The notes: generated by a model from the sequence alone, not told the origin. A stretch of 64,000 nt of DNA from Gnetum montanum (GCA_015680685.1 MNCI01000177.1:324292-388291), one strand, 5' to 3'; positions 46,511-58,700 are shown, counted from the first letter of the stretch. Numbers and translations: made by a program.

Positions 46511-48951
46511 CAACGGCTTGTTGTTTTGAGAGCTTTTTGGGCTTTTGGTTCTGAAGAAAGGCCTTCTCTTCTTGCGGTTGTCAAAACTAGTAGTAGGTTG
46601 AATGTTTACAGCTCTCACGATGTTATGTTGTTGCGGTTGAGTGGGGAGTTCCCCTTGCATTGTTGAAGCAAGTGGTAGTGGAACTACTGACAGAAGAGTG
46701 GCAGATGGATTTGGAGGATGGGATGAATGTGGAGTATCTCCTGAAGGAGAAGGAGTCCTCCTAAAGTACTCCTGAACTTGATAGTGACGTTGGGAAGTTG
46801 TGTGATCCATAGAGTCACTTGGAGAAACCAGCTGTTGTACATAATAGCAATTAGGATCAGGTTGTTGGTAAGGGTATTGCTAGCTAGGTGGTGGCAACCC
46901 CCATGATTGTTGGTGTTGCCACTACTGATGTTGCCCAATGGGTTGTGGTGGAGTTCCACTTGGATAGTACATTAACAATTGGTGGAACTGCCTTGGGTTA
47001 CCTTGGGGATAAGGTAACCTTCAGGGTGTTTGCTGTTTGTTAACTCTCAGGTTAAGTGCATACATCCCAGACTCTTGTAGATGTGATATAATTGGACAAC
47101 ATCCCTTAGGATGGTCATATTGGTAGATCTCACATCCACCATCATTGTTTGTGTCAAAATCCACAATGTCATCAGAGATAGTTATTTTCCCATTACCATT
47201 ATTACGTGCATGGCTTGCATCTCTCCTATTTTTATTATCAGAGTCACTACCTCATTCCACCTTCGACTCCTCTACAATTTTTAGGATAGTTTCAAGTCTA
47301 GAGTCTAAGGAATCCCACAATTGATCCACCTTGGCTGACACTTTGGTTGTTAACTTCTGGAGTGGCAAGGTTTTTCTGTTCACCAACTCTTCGGGTGGTG
47401 ACTCATCCTCTTCATCACAAAATCTTACTCCCTTCTTTCGAAGGGAAGGATCACGATTGTATTCTTCCATACTCTCTCTTTTCCATATCTCCCTTTCTTC
47501 TTTGGTTACTTTCTCTAATAAGTGATGAATTTCATTGGATCTAGGTTCTGATAGTATCCCTTGGGCATAAGTCCCAAGGGTTCTCCTAGTTTCATACCTT
47601 AGCCCATCTACGAGGTGGCAGAGTTGATCCAGCTATACATAACTATGCCCTTGGCAACGATGTAGCAATGTGTAGTATTAGCCCATGGTAGCATCCAAGG
47701 GTTCATGATTACATTGTTTCCATCCTTGGATCTGTTATGCAAGTTAGACACTTTAGAGTATGTTTGGAATTTGTCATTGAACAATTCTAACATCGTACTC
47801 CATCTCCAAATGGTTTTCGGTTCTAAGGACCAGTACCAACTCTCTGCTTCCTTTGTGAGTATCCTAGGAAACAACTTTAGTTTTTGCCACTTATTCTCTA
47901 TGTTTTACAAGGTGCAGGCATCGTGGAGTTCTTGTAAATGATTCTGCGGATCAGCATTGTATCCCCCTTCGAAGTCTGGAATATTATTCATGTCTAATCG
48001 CTTGATCCAGCTATCTTTTTGATGCCTTGTTAGTATCCTAACTACCTTTTTTATATCTAGCATACTTCAAGTAGCAAGTAGGGGCTCGTCATGATCATCT
48101 CTTTCATGATATCTATGATGTCTACGTTGTTCCCTACTTTCCCTTCATTCATGTCCTTTTCCTTGCTCTCGACTCTCTCGTTGAGGTCTCTCATTTCATC
48201 TACCTCTATCCTCATCATTATGCTCTTGATGGCTGGGCCCAGATGTGGAAGGAGAGGGTGAGTGATGTGATGAAGGGGAAGAATAAGGAGAACCATCACC
48301 ATGACAATGCTTCTTACCTTCTCTTCTATGACTACGGCCCCAATCATGATGATGATCTAAGTGCCCATCCTTATCATGTGTTATTGTTCCCTCAGTGAAC
48401 AATTGGCATTCATGGGGATCAGAACTAGGGCTGTGTATCATGGAGAGTAGGTTCTGATACCCCACCTCCTCACCATCATTAGGAGGGGGAACATCATTGG
48501 ATGGAGAACCCATTATAATGGGTTCATCATCTCTGATTTCACTTAGGACGTGCGGGACCCCTTTTTCCTTCAATAGTGTATGATGGCTCTCCTGTCATGA
48601 GTCCATGATACATTGTGTAGTTGTGAGATGATAATCCCTTGTATCAAAATCACCTATAACATATTCAGCATAGAGCTATGTCATGTCGATCTGTGCAAGA
48701 GCATGGAGAAGCATGTTTTGGACTGACTGATCTAGGGGTAACACTATGTTACCTTGCAAGTATCTCCATTGCAGCTATTTGTCTTGATAGAGGATAAAGG
48801 TAAAATCTAGTATATACTCATCGATGTGGGTATATACCACTTGGTATTGTTGAGGAACTAGTGGATTTTGGTTATGTATTTTAGACTACCAACTGTCTCT
48901 TGTATTATCCCTAGGTGGTGTAATGCTCTTGTAGGAAGAAGAAGAAGACAT
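46510..48951 (-). pseudogene. Element D gag
   Basis: The start codon complement is at 48949-48951 (MSSSSSYKSITPP). Segments in order are VVYTHIDEYILDFTF (about 48830), an acidic/His-rich region open at 48196-48573, and capsid-like sequence including WYWSLEPKTIWRWS (47608-47874). KRESMEEYNRDPSLRKKG (47252-47470) follows, then the knuckle remnant CEIYQYDHPKGCCP near 47095, with its second Cys changed to Tyr. Last is a Gln/Pro-rich tail (46427-46810). Frames shift several times. Confidence 0.82.
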
Positions 48952-49074
48952 TGTGTCTTATCAGTGTGCTATTTAACTATTATATAATTTTTTGTTTAAT
49001 TAACCCTAAGGTTTTCTTAAGCTCCCAATGATGTGAGTGATTGCCTATGTTCTACTTAGCACACAAACACTTAC

Positions 49075-49092
49075 TCCCCGACAATGGTGCCA
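49075..49092 (-). other. Element D primer-binding site (tRNA-Asp)
   Basis: The minus strand reads TGGCACCATTGTCGGGGA, 15 of 18 matches to the tRNA-Asp complement. Confidence 0.85.
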
Positions 49093-49093
49093 A

Positions 49094-49918
49094 TGATGAG
49101 TGGTAAGGTACCCCTACACTCAACTATATGAATACGAGCGTAGCATGTGTGATCTGGTCAACTGTACAGACTAAGTGCCTACACGCCTCATGGAACACTT
49201 AAGGTTAATCATTCGTTGTCTTCCTATACTTACTTATAGTTGTCATGGTGTATGGTTAAGTAAGTAGAAGGTATATGATTTTTATATCTTTTCTGGTTTA
49301 TCTCCTATGCTATTGAGGTGAAGGGTGAAGAGACTAACTAACTAACTTTAACTAACTAACTAAGCCTTAATTAACCTAGCATCAGAATCCATTCCCACTT
49401 ACAATTCACACCCTAAACCAATGCAACCTTGGTTACAAAACACTAGTCGTTGCTAGGATCACCAAGCGTAATGCACATGCTCGAAGCGGTCGTACTAAGG
49501 CACTTAACTAGGAGAGAAGGGTTGAGAGAGATTTAATGAACTAATAAAGCATTGAAATAATGAATAATAAATAATAGTAAATAAAATTCTAATTAGCCTA
49601 TTCCATGCACTGCAAGGTTTATCCAAGAATTTCTTCTTTATTGCCGTACACAAACTTGTGTTCAGGTACAATATTTGCGTGAATAAAGATCTGTTCACTC
49701 TGGAGTTCCTACTATAGGCACATGGAAATTAATCTATCTTTGAAGGGGAAAAATTTCTAGATTTTCACTATGGTCTAGGCCTAGATGAGAAACAAGGAAG
49801 AGCTACCTCTTATTTATAGACTTGGCAACGCACTGCAATATCATGTAGGCGATATCGCGAGGGATGACGCGATATCACATACGTGATATCACGGCCCATG
49901 CGATATTGTGTTCCATCA
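49094..49918 (-). repeat. Element D 5' LTR (825 bp)
   Basis: TGATGAGTGG to GTTCCATCA in plus orientation. TATA box at 49811-49818 (minus). Palindromes at 49837, 49851, 49871, 49885 and 49902: spacings 14, 20, 14 and 17. It is 31 bp shorter than the 3' copy, nearly all of it in this array. AAAGG follows at 49919-49923. Confidence 0.92.
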
Positions 49919-49923
49919 AAAGG

Positions 49924-50887
49924 AAATAATAGGAAAAATGCAAAAGGAGAAAAAAATTGTTTATTAATGTGAACTACTATTTTTGGATCATTCTGTAAGA
50001 GTGTTCCATGGGGTTTTCTTCCTTCAATATTTATACCCTTACAAGCAATCTAGCACTACCACCATGATTAGGCATATAACCTGGCTAGAAGGAATGGCCA
50101 ATCCACTTCCTATCTCACTTCACCTAGCTCTTGTGAATTACTTGTACCAGCTCTTCCACTCCATGCTAGCATGACCTCTAAGCCTAGGTATAAATGCCTT
50201 AGGTCAAACCCCCAAATGTCATCACAAGGGACATGTCCATTATTACAATGCACCCTTTGAGGTCTCAATTACAACTACCCTTTTGGGTCTTATTATGATA
50301 ATAATAACATTTTTTATGAAGAGGCACCATCTTCATTATGTAGTAGCATCATTTAGAAATGGGGATGTGATAATCTACCTTCCTTAGGTTTTGTTTATCG
50401 TCAAATGAGTCCATGTTCACTATCCTGTTCCAACTCCAATGCATCTTTAATGATCCTATGCTCCAATAATTTGATTTCTCCTTTGATCTTGAAGTTGTTT
50501 CTTACTTATTCTAAGGCAAGACACATGTAAAAAAATATATAAAAAAATAATTATTACTTTCTTGATACTTACCTCATGTTTTTATCATAATAACAAGAGG
50601 TGAATTAAAGATCTACCAACCACCAATTACTAGTCCTAACTAAGATCACACAAAGTGCAACTCGAATCTGGTTACCCAAGTGAAGGTAGGAAAAATTATT
50701 TATTTCCAACTCTCATTACCTTACATATTTTATTTATCTAATTAAAATATAAATTGAACAATAAAGCAAATAATAAGATTTATCAAATAAAGTAAGAATG
50801 AGATACTTCCTAATCTTGATCAACCTTATGAATTGATGGAAGTAATTGTAATTCTACCATAAGTGGTATATGATCGAATGATCTTTT
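49924..50887. other. Host interval right of element D
   Basis: Resumes the sequence left of 42788. AT-rich with no recognisable gene or repeat; short frames only. Confidence 0.5.
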
Positions 50888-51710
50888 ATTGGGATGGCAA
50901 GGCTTGATTTGGATTCTTCTCCACTTCTTCTTTAGAAATCAACTCTAGTAACTTGGTAACTTGGAAGAATTAGATATCATACCAAATATAATCTAGGGCC
51001 TCAATGAAGAATGTTGTTGATCTATCCTCATTAATCATAGCTAAGTAATTTGTAAACTATGGTTCTTGATGAGTACTATCCATAAACATCATCTATTCTT
51101 AAATTCTATAATCTAATTTATCTATTGAAGATTCAAAGTAAGCAGAACATGCACTGGCTAACAGAATTACATGTTGAATTGATGGAAACATCTTCTTCAA
51201 ATCATGTTCATGTTCTAATGATTTTTTTACACATCCATATTTTACAAATTTATAAAAACCACTTCTAATGTTTGCATAAAAGTCTTCACAAAGGATAATT
51301 GACACTAGATGTATATAGCTTAGGAATAATGTTTTCTTCAAAATTTCTTCTATTTTCTTAATCAAGTATGCTCCTTGACATAGTTTGATGTTTGGACATG
51401 TGGCAATCAAATGTATCATAACTACATGTACACATCTTCTTGATAACTAGATTTTTAGTATTAATTCCAAAGCTATATGACCTTTCTGAAATCTTGATTG
51501 TTCTTCCTTTTCCATCACTTGAAGTTCTCGAACTTCAAAAATCATATTTTCTAAACTCCATTGAAACCTTTGTGCCAATTCAAACTTAGCTTCTTTATAA
51601 AAGATCGTAAAACCATTTATGTTGTGATTTCTATAATACGCTAATCTGTATGGCTCAAAAGAAGGACTTCCATAAGAACCTTTTTTCTTGTAAATACCTC
51701 TATATCCCAT
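50888..51710 (-). pseudogene. Unrecognised host-like coding remnant (-)
   Basis: Three minus-strand segments read like ordinary protein rather than retroelement. 51447-51710 starts MGYRGIYKKKGSYGSPSF and has FELAQRFQWSLENMIFEV. 51099-51419 has MIHLIATCPNIKLCQ, GFYKFVKYGCVKKSLEHEHD and HVILLASACSAYF. 50888-51020 has TTFFIEALDYIWYD and LLELISKEEVEKNPNQ. Few stops separate them, and their composition is mixed and amphipathic. I do not recognise the family. A decayed host gene or gene fragment is the simplest reading; element F inserted about 170 bp upstream of its first Met. Confidence 0.4.
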
Positions 51711-51877
51711 CTTTCCAAAATTTGGTTAGAATTAATATAGGAATTACATGAAAAAAATTCTTGTGGGCATAAAACATTAGCATCCAAATTTTGTAATTCT
51801 ACTAGAATGCATGAATATCAATATTCATGTCAATCCAAGGTCCATGGTGAACATCGTAGATGTTGTTTCTTGCTCAC

Positions 51878-52791
51878 TGATGAGTGATGGAGTAGTCTAA
51901 TACCCAACCATACAAGTTATGAGTGTTCATGAATAGCTTGGTCGAATTCCATGGACAAGGCAATGTATTTATGCTAGTAATTGGTTAGAGTTTGTGATCA
52001 TTATTTTCCCATGTGAGTTAGTAAAATCGATGTGTATGATTTAACTCACAATGAGGCATATGATAATGATGTTGTTTTCACCATAATTTTCCTAGAAAGC
52101 ATAAGGTAAGAGTAAAGGTTTCCAATTCTAAGAAATAGTAAGTAAATCAAATCTATCCTATGCGATGAGCAACTAGTCCTAACCTTTCACTTACACCTTG
52201 GACTTCATGTAAATACTATTGGTATTACCAAGTATCACACTACTAGATGTACCAAGTGATAGTACTACTAGGTTACAAGTAGTTACACTTAAGTGTTCAA
52301 GATCAATCAATCATACTCATTATGGTTAACAAAAGGGACAGTAAAGTGCATAGAAAGTAACTTAGAAACTAATGAAAATAGTAAACATCAAGTAAAGTGA
52401 AAATAGTAAAATTATTTGAAGTATAAGCAATAAAGACTAAGTAACGTTGCAATGATGTAGAGTAATCTTGATCTTTATTTGTATGCATGACACATGTCCA
52501 AGTACATTCCACTTGAATAAAGACTCTATTTAATTACTAAACATCACATTTCCGGAATACACTCCTAAGTGCTAAGTGTTAACATTAAGAAAACAAATTG
52601 AGAGAATTTCAATAAGTGTGAAATGAAATTGTGTGTAGATGATGCACATAAGTGTTGTATTTATAGGCCTGCACATGTCCATGATATTGGATATGTGACA
52701 TCATAGCTTGTGCCTTGATATTAGGGATCTAATATCACAGATTTGCTATCAGATACCTTATATCATGGCCAAGAAAACATTCAATTTATCA
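51878..52791 (-). repeat. Element F 3' LTR (914 bp)
   Basis: TGATGAGTGATGG to CAATTTATCA in plus orientation. TATA box at 52658-52665 (minus). Six palindrome-like motifs start at 52683, 52697, 52717, 52731, 52745 and 52759: spacings 14, 20, 14, 14 and 14. A CTTGGTA-type repeat (complement) lies at 52208-52290. Confidence 0.88.
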
Positions 52792-52805
52792 TACCACCAA
52801 AACTG
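52792..52805 (-). other. Element F 3' polypurine tract, decayed
   Basis: The minus strand reads TCAGTTTTGGTGGTA against the 3' LTR. The guanine run is broken relative to C, D and E. Confidence 0.55.
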
Positions 52806-52849
52806 ACTAAAAACTCATCCTTGAGTTAAAATAAAATGAGAATAGAGTT

Positions 52850-55800
52850 CCTCACAAACTTGGGAGGTAGATGCATATGACATTGGCTCTTATATACATG
52901 AATTTCTAATGCTTTAGTGGAGTTTACAAAAATGACACGACTCATGACATAACAACTTTACAAAAGGAACAAATTTGATGGAGTTTGATGTATCCTTATG
53001 TTGTTCTAGGTGGTGGTGGCTCTTCCATTAGTTGCTTCTCCTTATCATCAAGCTTTCAAAATCTATACTAGTTTAGGAGCATTTGAAGTTTTTCTTCTTC
53101 TATTCTAGGATTGTGAATTTTCCATGTTGATAAACCAATCTTTGATGGACTTGGCATGTCCCATGGGCTTGGTAGCTACAAAAACATCTAATTTCCTTTT
53201 TGAATGCTCTAAAATTTTCACAAAGTTCATGGTAGTCTGATAATTCTCTAGCCAGGTTTTCTACTACATCTTTTTACGTATGATAGCCAATATTTACTAC
53301 TTCTAATTTAGAGTTTTCCACTTGGAGTTTCTACAAGGCATCTTTACGATTCACAAACTCTTTCTCATATAGTACATAGATGACTACTACTTGTTGGTCT
53401 AACTCATTTCTAAGCCTACCTACTATTAACATGGCCAAGTTAGCATAATAAAGATTAGCTAACCCCATGTCCTCTTTCAAGTCCTTGATCTATAGGTCTT
53501 TGTTTTTTACTTCCACCTAGTGGACAAGGACATAACTAACTAGAATGGGTTACTAGCCAAGATTCTATATTGATATGGACTTGATTATGGCCTTTTCCAT
53601 CTGGATTTCCTTATTTTTTATCTATTTGTACATGCCCACTTTGTCACAAAATTGTTCCTTGAGCTTCTCATGTTTCTTTACCTCATCTTGCAATGCACTG
53701 ATTTCAATGAAACATTGTTTTCTAATGGTGCATACCTCCATCATAGAGAGGATTTTGTTTCCTCTTGCAAGACAACTCATATTCTATTTAACCCTCACCA
53801 TTTGTTCCCTTAATTAATGGAAAATTTCTTCTAAAATGTTTTTCTTCTTTTCCATCATGGTCAACCTCATATTATCAATAGCTAGTTTTTTTATTCTTCT
53901 CCTGTACCATGGTAAGTGCCTTGAAGTTTGCATACATTTGTGCTTTAGCTATAGAGTCATTTCATACTGCTTTCTCCCTCTCATTTTCCAACTATTTATT
54001 CTACTCAATCAATCTACTAATCTACTCTATTTTGAATTACTTGATCTACTCAAGTGCAACAAATTGTATGGGATATCTTCTTTCCACTCTCAGGGCTATG
54101 AGCTCTTCTTGTAGTTTTAAAACTTTTGCTTCTACATGCTTTACCTTGTTATTTTTCATGGCCAATTTTCCTTTGGTAGTTATGATTTTATATTGTACTA
54201 TAATGACATCACTAGGGATGTCAAATAGTGTTTTCATGAGTTTCCCAATCTGCAGTAGTATATTGAGCACATCTACATGACCAGTAGGAGTCATCAATGT
54301 TTTAGCTAACATCTGAGCATCTCTAGCTCAGGTTATATTTATTAAGGACACAACAAGTATGTTGAAAGTTCTTTAATGTGATATGTAAATACCTTTTCTA
54401 CTCTTGCTACATCTTGGTGTTGTATTACCACAATTATGGCTTCTTCTCAAGTGTCTAGCACCACTTGGAACAATGCACTATTCCCAGAGATTTGTTATGA
54501 CCATTGTACCTCTCCTCCTGACTATAATGAAATCTATCAAGTTTATAGATTAGATAAAACTATGGATATAATAGCATTGTCAATAACTCTATACATATTA
54601 ACCTCTTCCCTCATTCCTTAGCTGATTATGTTTGTAATCTGCTATAGATGACTTATCGATAGTCTATAATCTTGTAGTGGAAGTGGTAGAACATGTTGTT
54701 CTTGTTGCTATTGGCCACTAAGCCCTACTTGTTTTTGTTTTTATTATTATTGCTCTTTTTTTTTGTTCTTTCTCTTGCTCTTCATCATGGTCTTTCCTTG
54801 GTGGAGATGGTTTGACCAACTTAGTGTATGAAGCATTTTGGGCTCTCCTAGGAACATCATTGGTGTATTCCAAGATTCTGACTCAATTACAAAGCTTCCT
54901 AATAAGGAAAGGAAATAAAAGTTTTGGCTTCCCTACCTTCTTCTCTTTAAATCACCTTTGGATTTCCATGAAGTACATTTCTATGAGATAGGCATTGTAT
55001 TTACCCATTAAAATTGCAGTGCCTCTAGACACATAAGTTGATAGTTAATTAAGTCCTTTCATCAGAAATAGGTGATAAGTGTTAATTTTAAAGTATATTC
55101 TCTCCTTTAGATGTAGCTCATTGTAGCCTTTATCTTCTTTGCCATAAGCCCATTTCAACCATAGCTTTCTAGTTTCAAGATCAAATTAGGTGGACAAATG
55201 TGCTACCTATGTTCCTTTGTTGGGTATGTTCAAAGATTCTATAATTTCCTTAATTAAGAATGATAATAAGATTCCTCCAATGTTAATAGTAGTACCCTCT
55301 TTCTTATTGTGCCAAAACTGATATGTTTCTCCAAGATACCATTCACCATTTTGTGATAGGATAGGCCATAGTGATGATGCTTGGAGTTGCATGGAACAAA
55401 TTCCATAAACAGGATAAAATTCATTTCCATGATCATTGTGGTTAGTATGGATCTTTCTTAAATTTCTTAGAGATAGTCCTGTGACAATGTGAGGTATTAT
55501 CCTTTGACTTATGATTCATCTACCTCTCCTTTGGCTGATTTTCCTAAAGAAAGAGTGTCTTGATGAATGTTAAATGATTATGCTTCTTGCTCTTGTTCTA
55601 GTTTTTGGCCTCCATTTCAACCTCTACCTTGGCCTCTTGGCCTCTTACTTGCTCCTTGTGAAGCTCCTTCTTATGCTCCTCCTTTTCTTGGGACCATCTA
55701 CAATCATTAAGAAATTAGAATTACTAAGGTTTTTCCATGTGTTATTAACAGTTTCATGCCTTACTCATACCCTTAGTTTTATTAAGTTCTTAGTTATTAA

Positions 55801-55930
55801 GATTGTAGAGTTAGAAAATTTTTCAAAAAGTTCTCCCATAGGTGTTAATCTCTTGATAACCTTTCATAATTGCACATTTTTCCCTATGTATGATGGTTAT
55901 TAGTCCATAAGATCATTAATTGAGTGTTTT
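52850..55930 (-). pseudogene. Element F ORFx remnant (env-position frame of unknown function)
   Basis: The minus strand from about 55930 reads VDGPKKRRSIRRSFTR (55690), then GEWYLGETYQFWHNKKEG (55303-55350). It continues KLWLKWAYGKEDKGYNEL (55150), ILMGKYNAYLIEMYFMEI (55000), PKLLFPFLIRKLC (54920) and KLVKPSPPRKDHDEEQEK (54790). A long Lys/Glu-rich C-terminal half with coiled-coil character follows to about 52850. The pattern of a small helical domain with an ILxGK box followed by FPFLIRxLC resembles the plant 'transposon protein' domain of Athila-like elements. That is a resemblance only. Many stops. Confidence 0.6.
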
Positions 55931-56255
55931 GGCTTTAGTATGCTTGATTATTCTTTAAAAATTTCAACTACTTCTTAATACTTACCCTTAAAATACCTTT
56001 TTAGTGTTAGAATATTTTAAAACATTGGCTCAAATTTTCCTCACTAGCATCCCCCACAACTAAGTTGAGAACTCCATGATCAAATAGGTTCAAAAAGCAT
56101 GAAAATTGAAGCAATATTAATCAAGTTATGGCTTGGGAAAGCTAGGAGGTCAAAGCTTAGATTGGAAAAGAAAACTTGAAAAATCTCCCTTGTTGCAAAT
56201 GAAAAAATATGAAAAGTTAGCTAAGTACCATGGTATATGTAGCTTTTAAGGATCC

Positions 56256-56340
56256 AATATTGGGGATTTGACATTGGGGATCTAATATCAGTGTGGACCG
56301 GATATTGAAGCCCAAGAAAATTCATTTTTTAGAAGAGTAT
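56256..56340 (-). promoter_or_regulatory. Internal copy of the U3 palindrome array, upstream of ORFx
   Basis: AATATT, GACATT, AATATC and GATATT start at 56256, 56270, 56284 and 56301: spacings 14, 14 and 17, the same rule as in the LTRs. A TATAT run at 56234-56238 lies exactly 18 bp from the first motif, as the TATA box does in both LTRs of F. Beyond the array, CCCAAGAAAATTCATTTTTTA matches the end of the F LTR. No R-U5 sequence follows, so it is either a relic LTR fragment or an internal promoter for ORFx. Confidence 0.5.
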
Positions 56341-58270
56341 GATGGAAAAAATTAATTATTTTGAATGTTTAGAAGGTTTTAAGATTTCTTAGAGGATTTG
56401 GATGATGAAAATATGGTTACTTTTATCAGGAAATTCATCATTGGAAGTTCATAGAGAAGGAATCTTGACTATGAATGTTTATAAGCTAGGTAAGAAGGAT
56501 AATGAATTCATATTTTTAGAATGCATAGTGGAAATGATATGGGAAGTATTTATGGATATTTGGAAGGTTCAAGATGATGTGGAATTACTTGATAGGTATA
56601 AGAAATAATATTTTTACAAGAGTAGGCTTTAGCCCTTAATGCCCTTGTATAGCCACACCTAGAAGTGTCCTTAGGTACTTAAGGAGTTGAATGTGATGCA
56701 TAACTCTTTAGCAAAACCCACATGTTAGTACCACCAAATTGGAAAAATGACTCTATGTTACTCTAAATCATAAGTTATGATTATTCAAATAGTAAGATGA
56801 GATGGACTTAGAATGGATCATAGAAATCGAGACGTAAGGTGTCTTAACATAGGCATAAGGAATTCTTATGTTTTATTAATGGTAGAAATCACTAGCCTTT
56901 TTGTCCAAGATTCAACCCAAGTCCAAACCACATTCTAGTGACATTGCTTCATTTCATCTCTTAAAATTAAAACTATGAGACTATTAATGTATCAAGGAGT
57001 ATAGTCACTTAGCATATTATCCAACAAAGGAGTTTTATTCATGGAACTTATGATTTATTTTTAGATTTCTTAGAAGCCATCTACCTTAAAGCATGGGTAA
57101 AATGTTTTTCTAGTGGGACCCCAAGAAATTTATTTTCTATTCTTTTTATTTTTATTTGTGTCAATTCTTTTAAGATGACACTTATTTTATTCTTACTCCC
57201 ATTTTTCATGTGATCTAGAATGATGTAATACAACCTTATCAATATAATAGAACTCACAATAGTAATCCAAAAAGAATCCACAAATTCCTTGATGTCACAC
57301 CCTTTACATTCTCTCTTGGTTCTTCACTTTTCTATCAAGGCCAAATGATCACACATTTATTCTTAGTTGTATGATGGGAAAGAATATCATTATAGCCATG
57401 GTAGGAACCTTTTATTAATGGAATGAATGGATGGATGATGTGGGCTCATTGTTTAAATAATTAGCCTCTTATGACTTGATAATCGTAGAGAAATCTTCAC
57501 CTTATTGGACTACACCTTGCCTTTATTTAATGCATCTTTTTAGTATTCAAAATTATTTACAAAGGATTTTAAACAAAGGATAAAAGAAATGAAAAGATAG
57601 TAAGAATAGTGAAAAAGTGTAAAAAAATGAAAAATGTTAAGAGAATTGAAAAATGTAAAAGAATGTCAAAAATTTAAGAAATGAAAAATATTAAAGAATA
57701 GGAAGAATTGTATCAAAGAATTAACAAAAGTAAAAGGATTGTAAAACAAAAAATCGAAAAGCACTTATTAATTCTTGAATTAGGATAAGGCATCTTTCCC
57801 ATGATTGAATTCATGAGCAAGTATTCAGAATATGCTCCCTAGATCTACTAGATCATACACTCTTAGTGGTTCATGTACCATCTTTATTGATTTAATTTTT
57901 TAGTTATCATCCTAGGTGATCTCAATGGTAGATGTGTTTTAATCATTTAATTCTTTATTCTCTTTTCCTTTTTGTGTATGATCATGAGTTATTAATTTCA
58001 TGTTTAGGTCCATAGTTGGAGTCATTTTCTTGGATTGGGAATTAGTAAGTTATTTAGATGTTTTCATGCATGTCTTAAACAATTTTCGGTTCTTAGTTAG
58101 TGGTCACAGGGTGTCTTTTAGTTTTGTGTCTCCTACTCATTCTTTTACACACGTTTTTTTTTTCACTATTTTGGACTATTTTGATGACTATGTTAACATT
58201 CTAAAGTATCAATCCACTCTTCCACCCTTTACTTTTAGTAGTAATGCATGGAATTATTTACATGTGTATG
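56341..58270 (-). other. Element F central noncoding region
   Basis: No gene. Collinear in part with C 11400-12770, for example the GATGTCACACCC region near 57290. It includes an A-rich tract (T-rich in sense) at 57540-57740 and a polypurine-like motif at 57791-57810. Confidence 0.55.
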
Positions 58271-58700
58271 GCTCCATGCATGTCTTCTTTAGATATCTCA
58301 ATAGATAGATCCCTCATATTTAACTTAGCATCGATTATGATAAGCCATGACCTCCCCATGATAATTGGGAATTCCTTGTCATTGTTCTTTACTTCGATTA
58401 CTAGGAAGTCTACTAGATAATACCACTCACTGATCATGGTTACTACATTTTCTATCTATGGCAAAGGACTAGTGATAGATTGATCTATAAGCTCCAACCT
58501 AATATTTCACTCCTTTAGAGGTGGTAGGTTTCATGTTTGATATATATCATAAGAGATTAGATTTATCCTAGAACTAGAGTTTAATAAACCTTTTCATGGT
58601 TGATTTTTGGAGACTTGTACATAAATTAGAGGAATTCCTAGATCAATTCTCTTCTTTGGAAGTGATCCTATCTTGATTTAGTTAATGATGAATTCTATGA
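58270..58700 (-). pseudogene. Element F protease remnant
   Basis: The minus strand reads FPIIMGRSWLIIIDAKLN near 58350 and IEISKED just after it, matching the D protease flap and C-terminus. The catalytic region near 58570 is destroyed by stops. No RT follows; the sequence passes into noncoding DNA. Confidence 0.7.

Larger units (their letters stand above)
42793..49918 (-). mobile_element. Element D: pol-deleted relative of element C
   Basis: A 7.1-kb element with LTRs of 856 and 825 bp, the AAAGG duplication, a tRNA-Asp PBS, gag and protease on the minus strand, and a 3' noncoding region collinear with C. Compared with C, about 2.9 kb holding RT, RNase H and integrase is absent. The junction lies near 45640-45700. 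The size difference from C (10,117 against 7,126 bp) agrees with a single loss. Confidence 0.92.

Noticed and set aside
53575-54280. Overlapping plus-strand frames of 80-123 codons with hydrophobic stretches, possibly an env-like membrane protein.
   Set aside because: They are complementary to the Lys/Glu-rich half of ORFx, whose minus-strand reading matches element E in layout.
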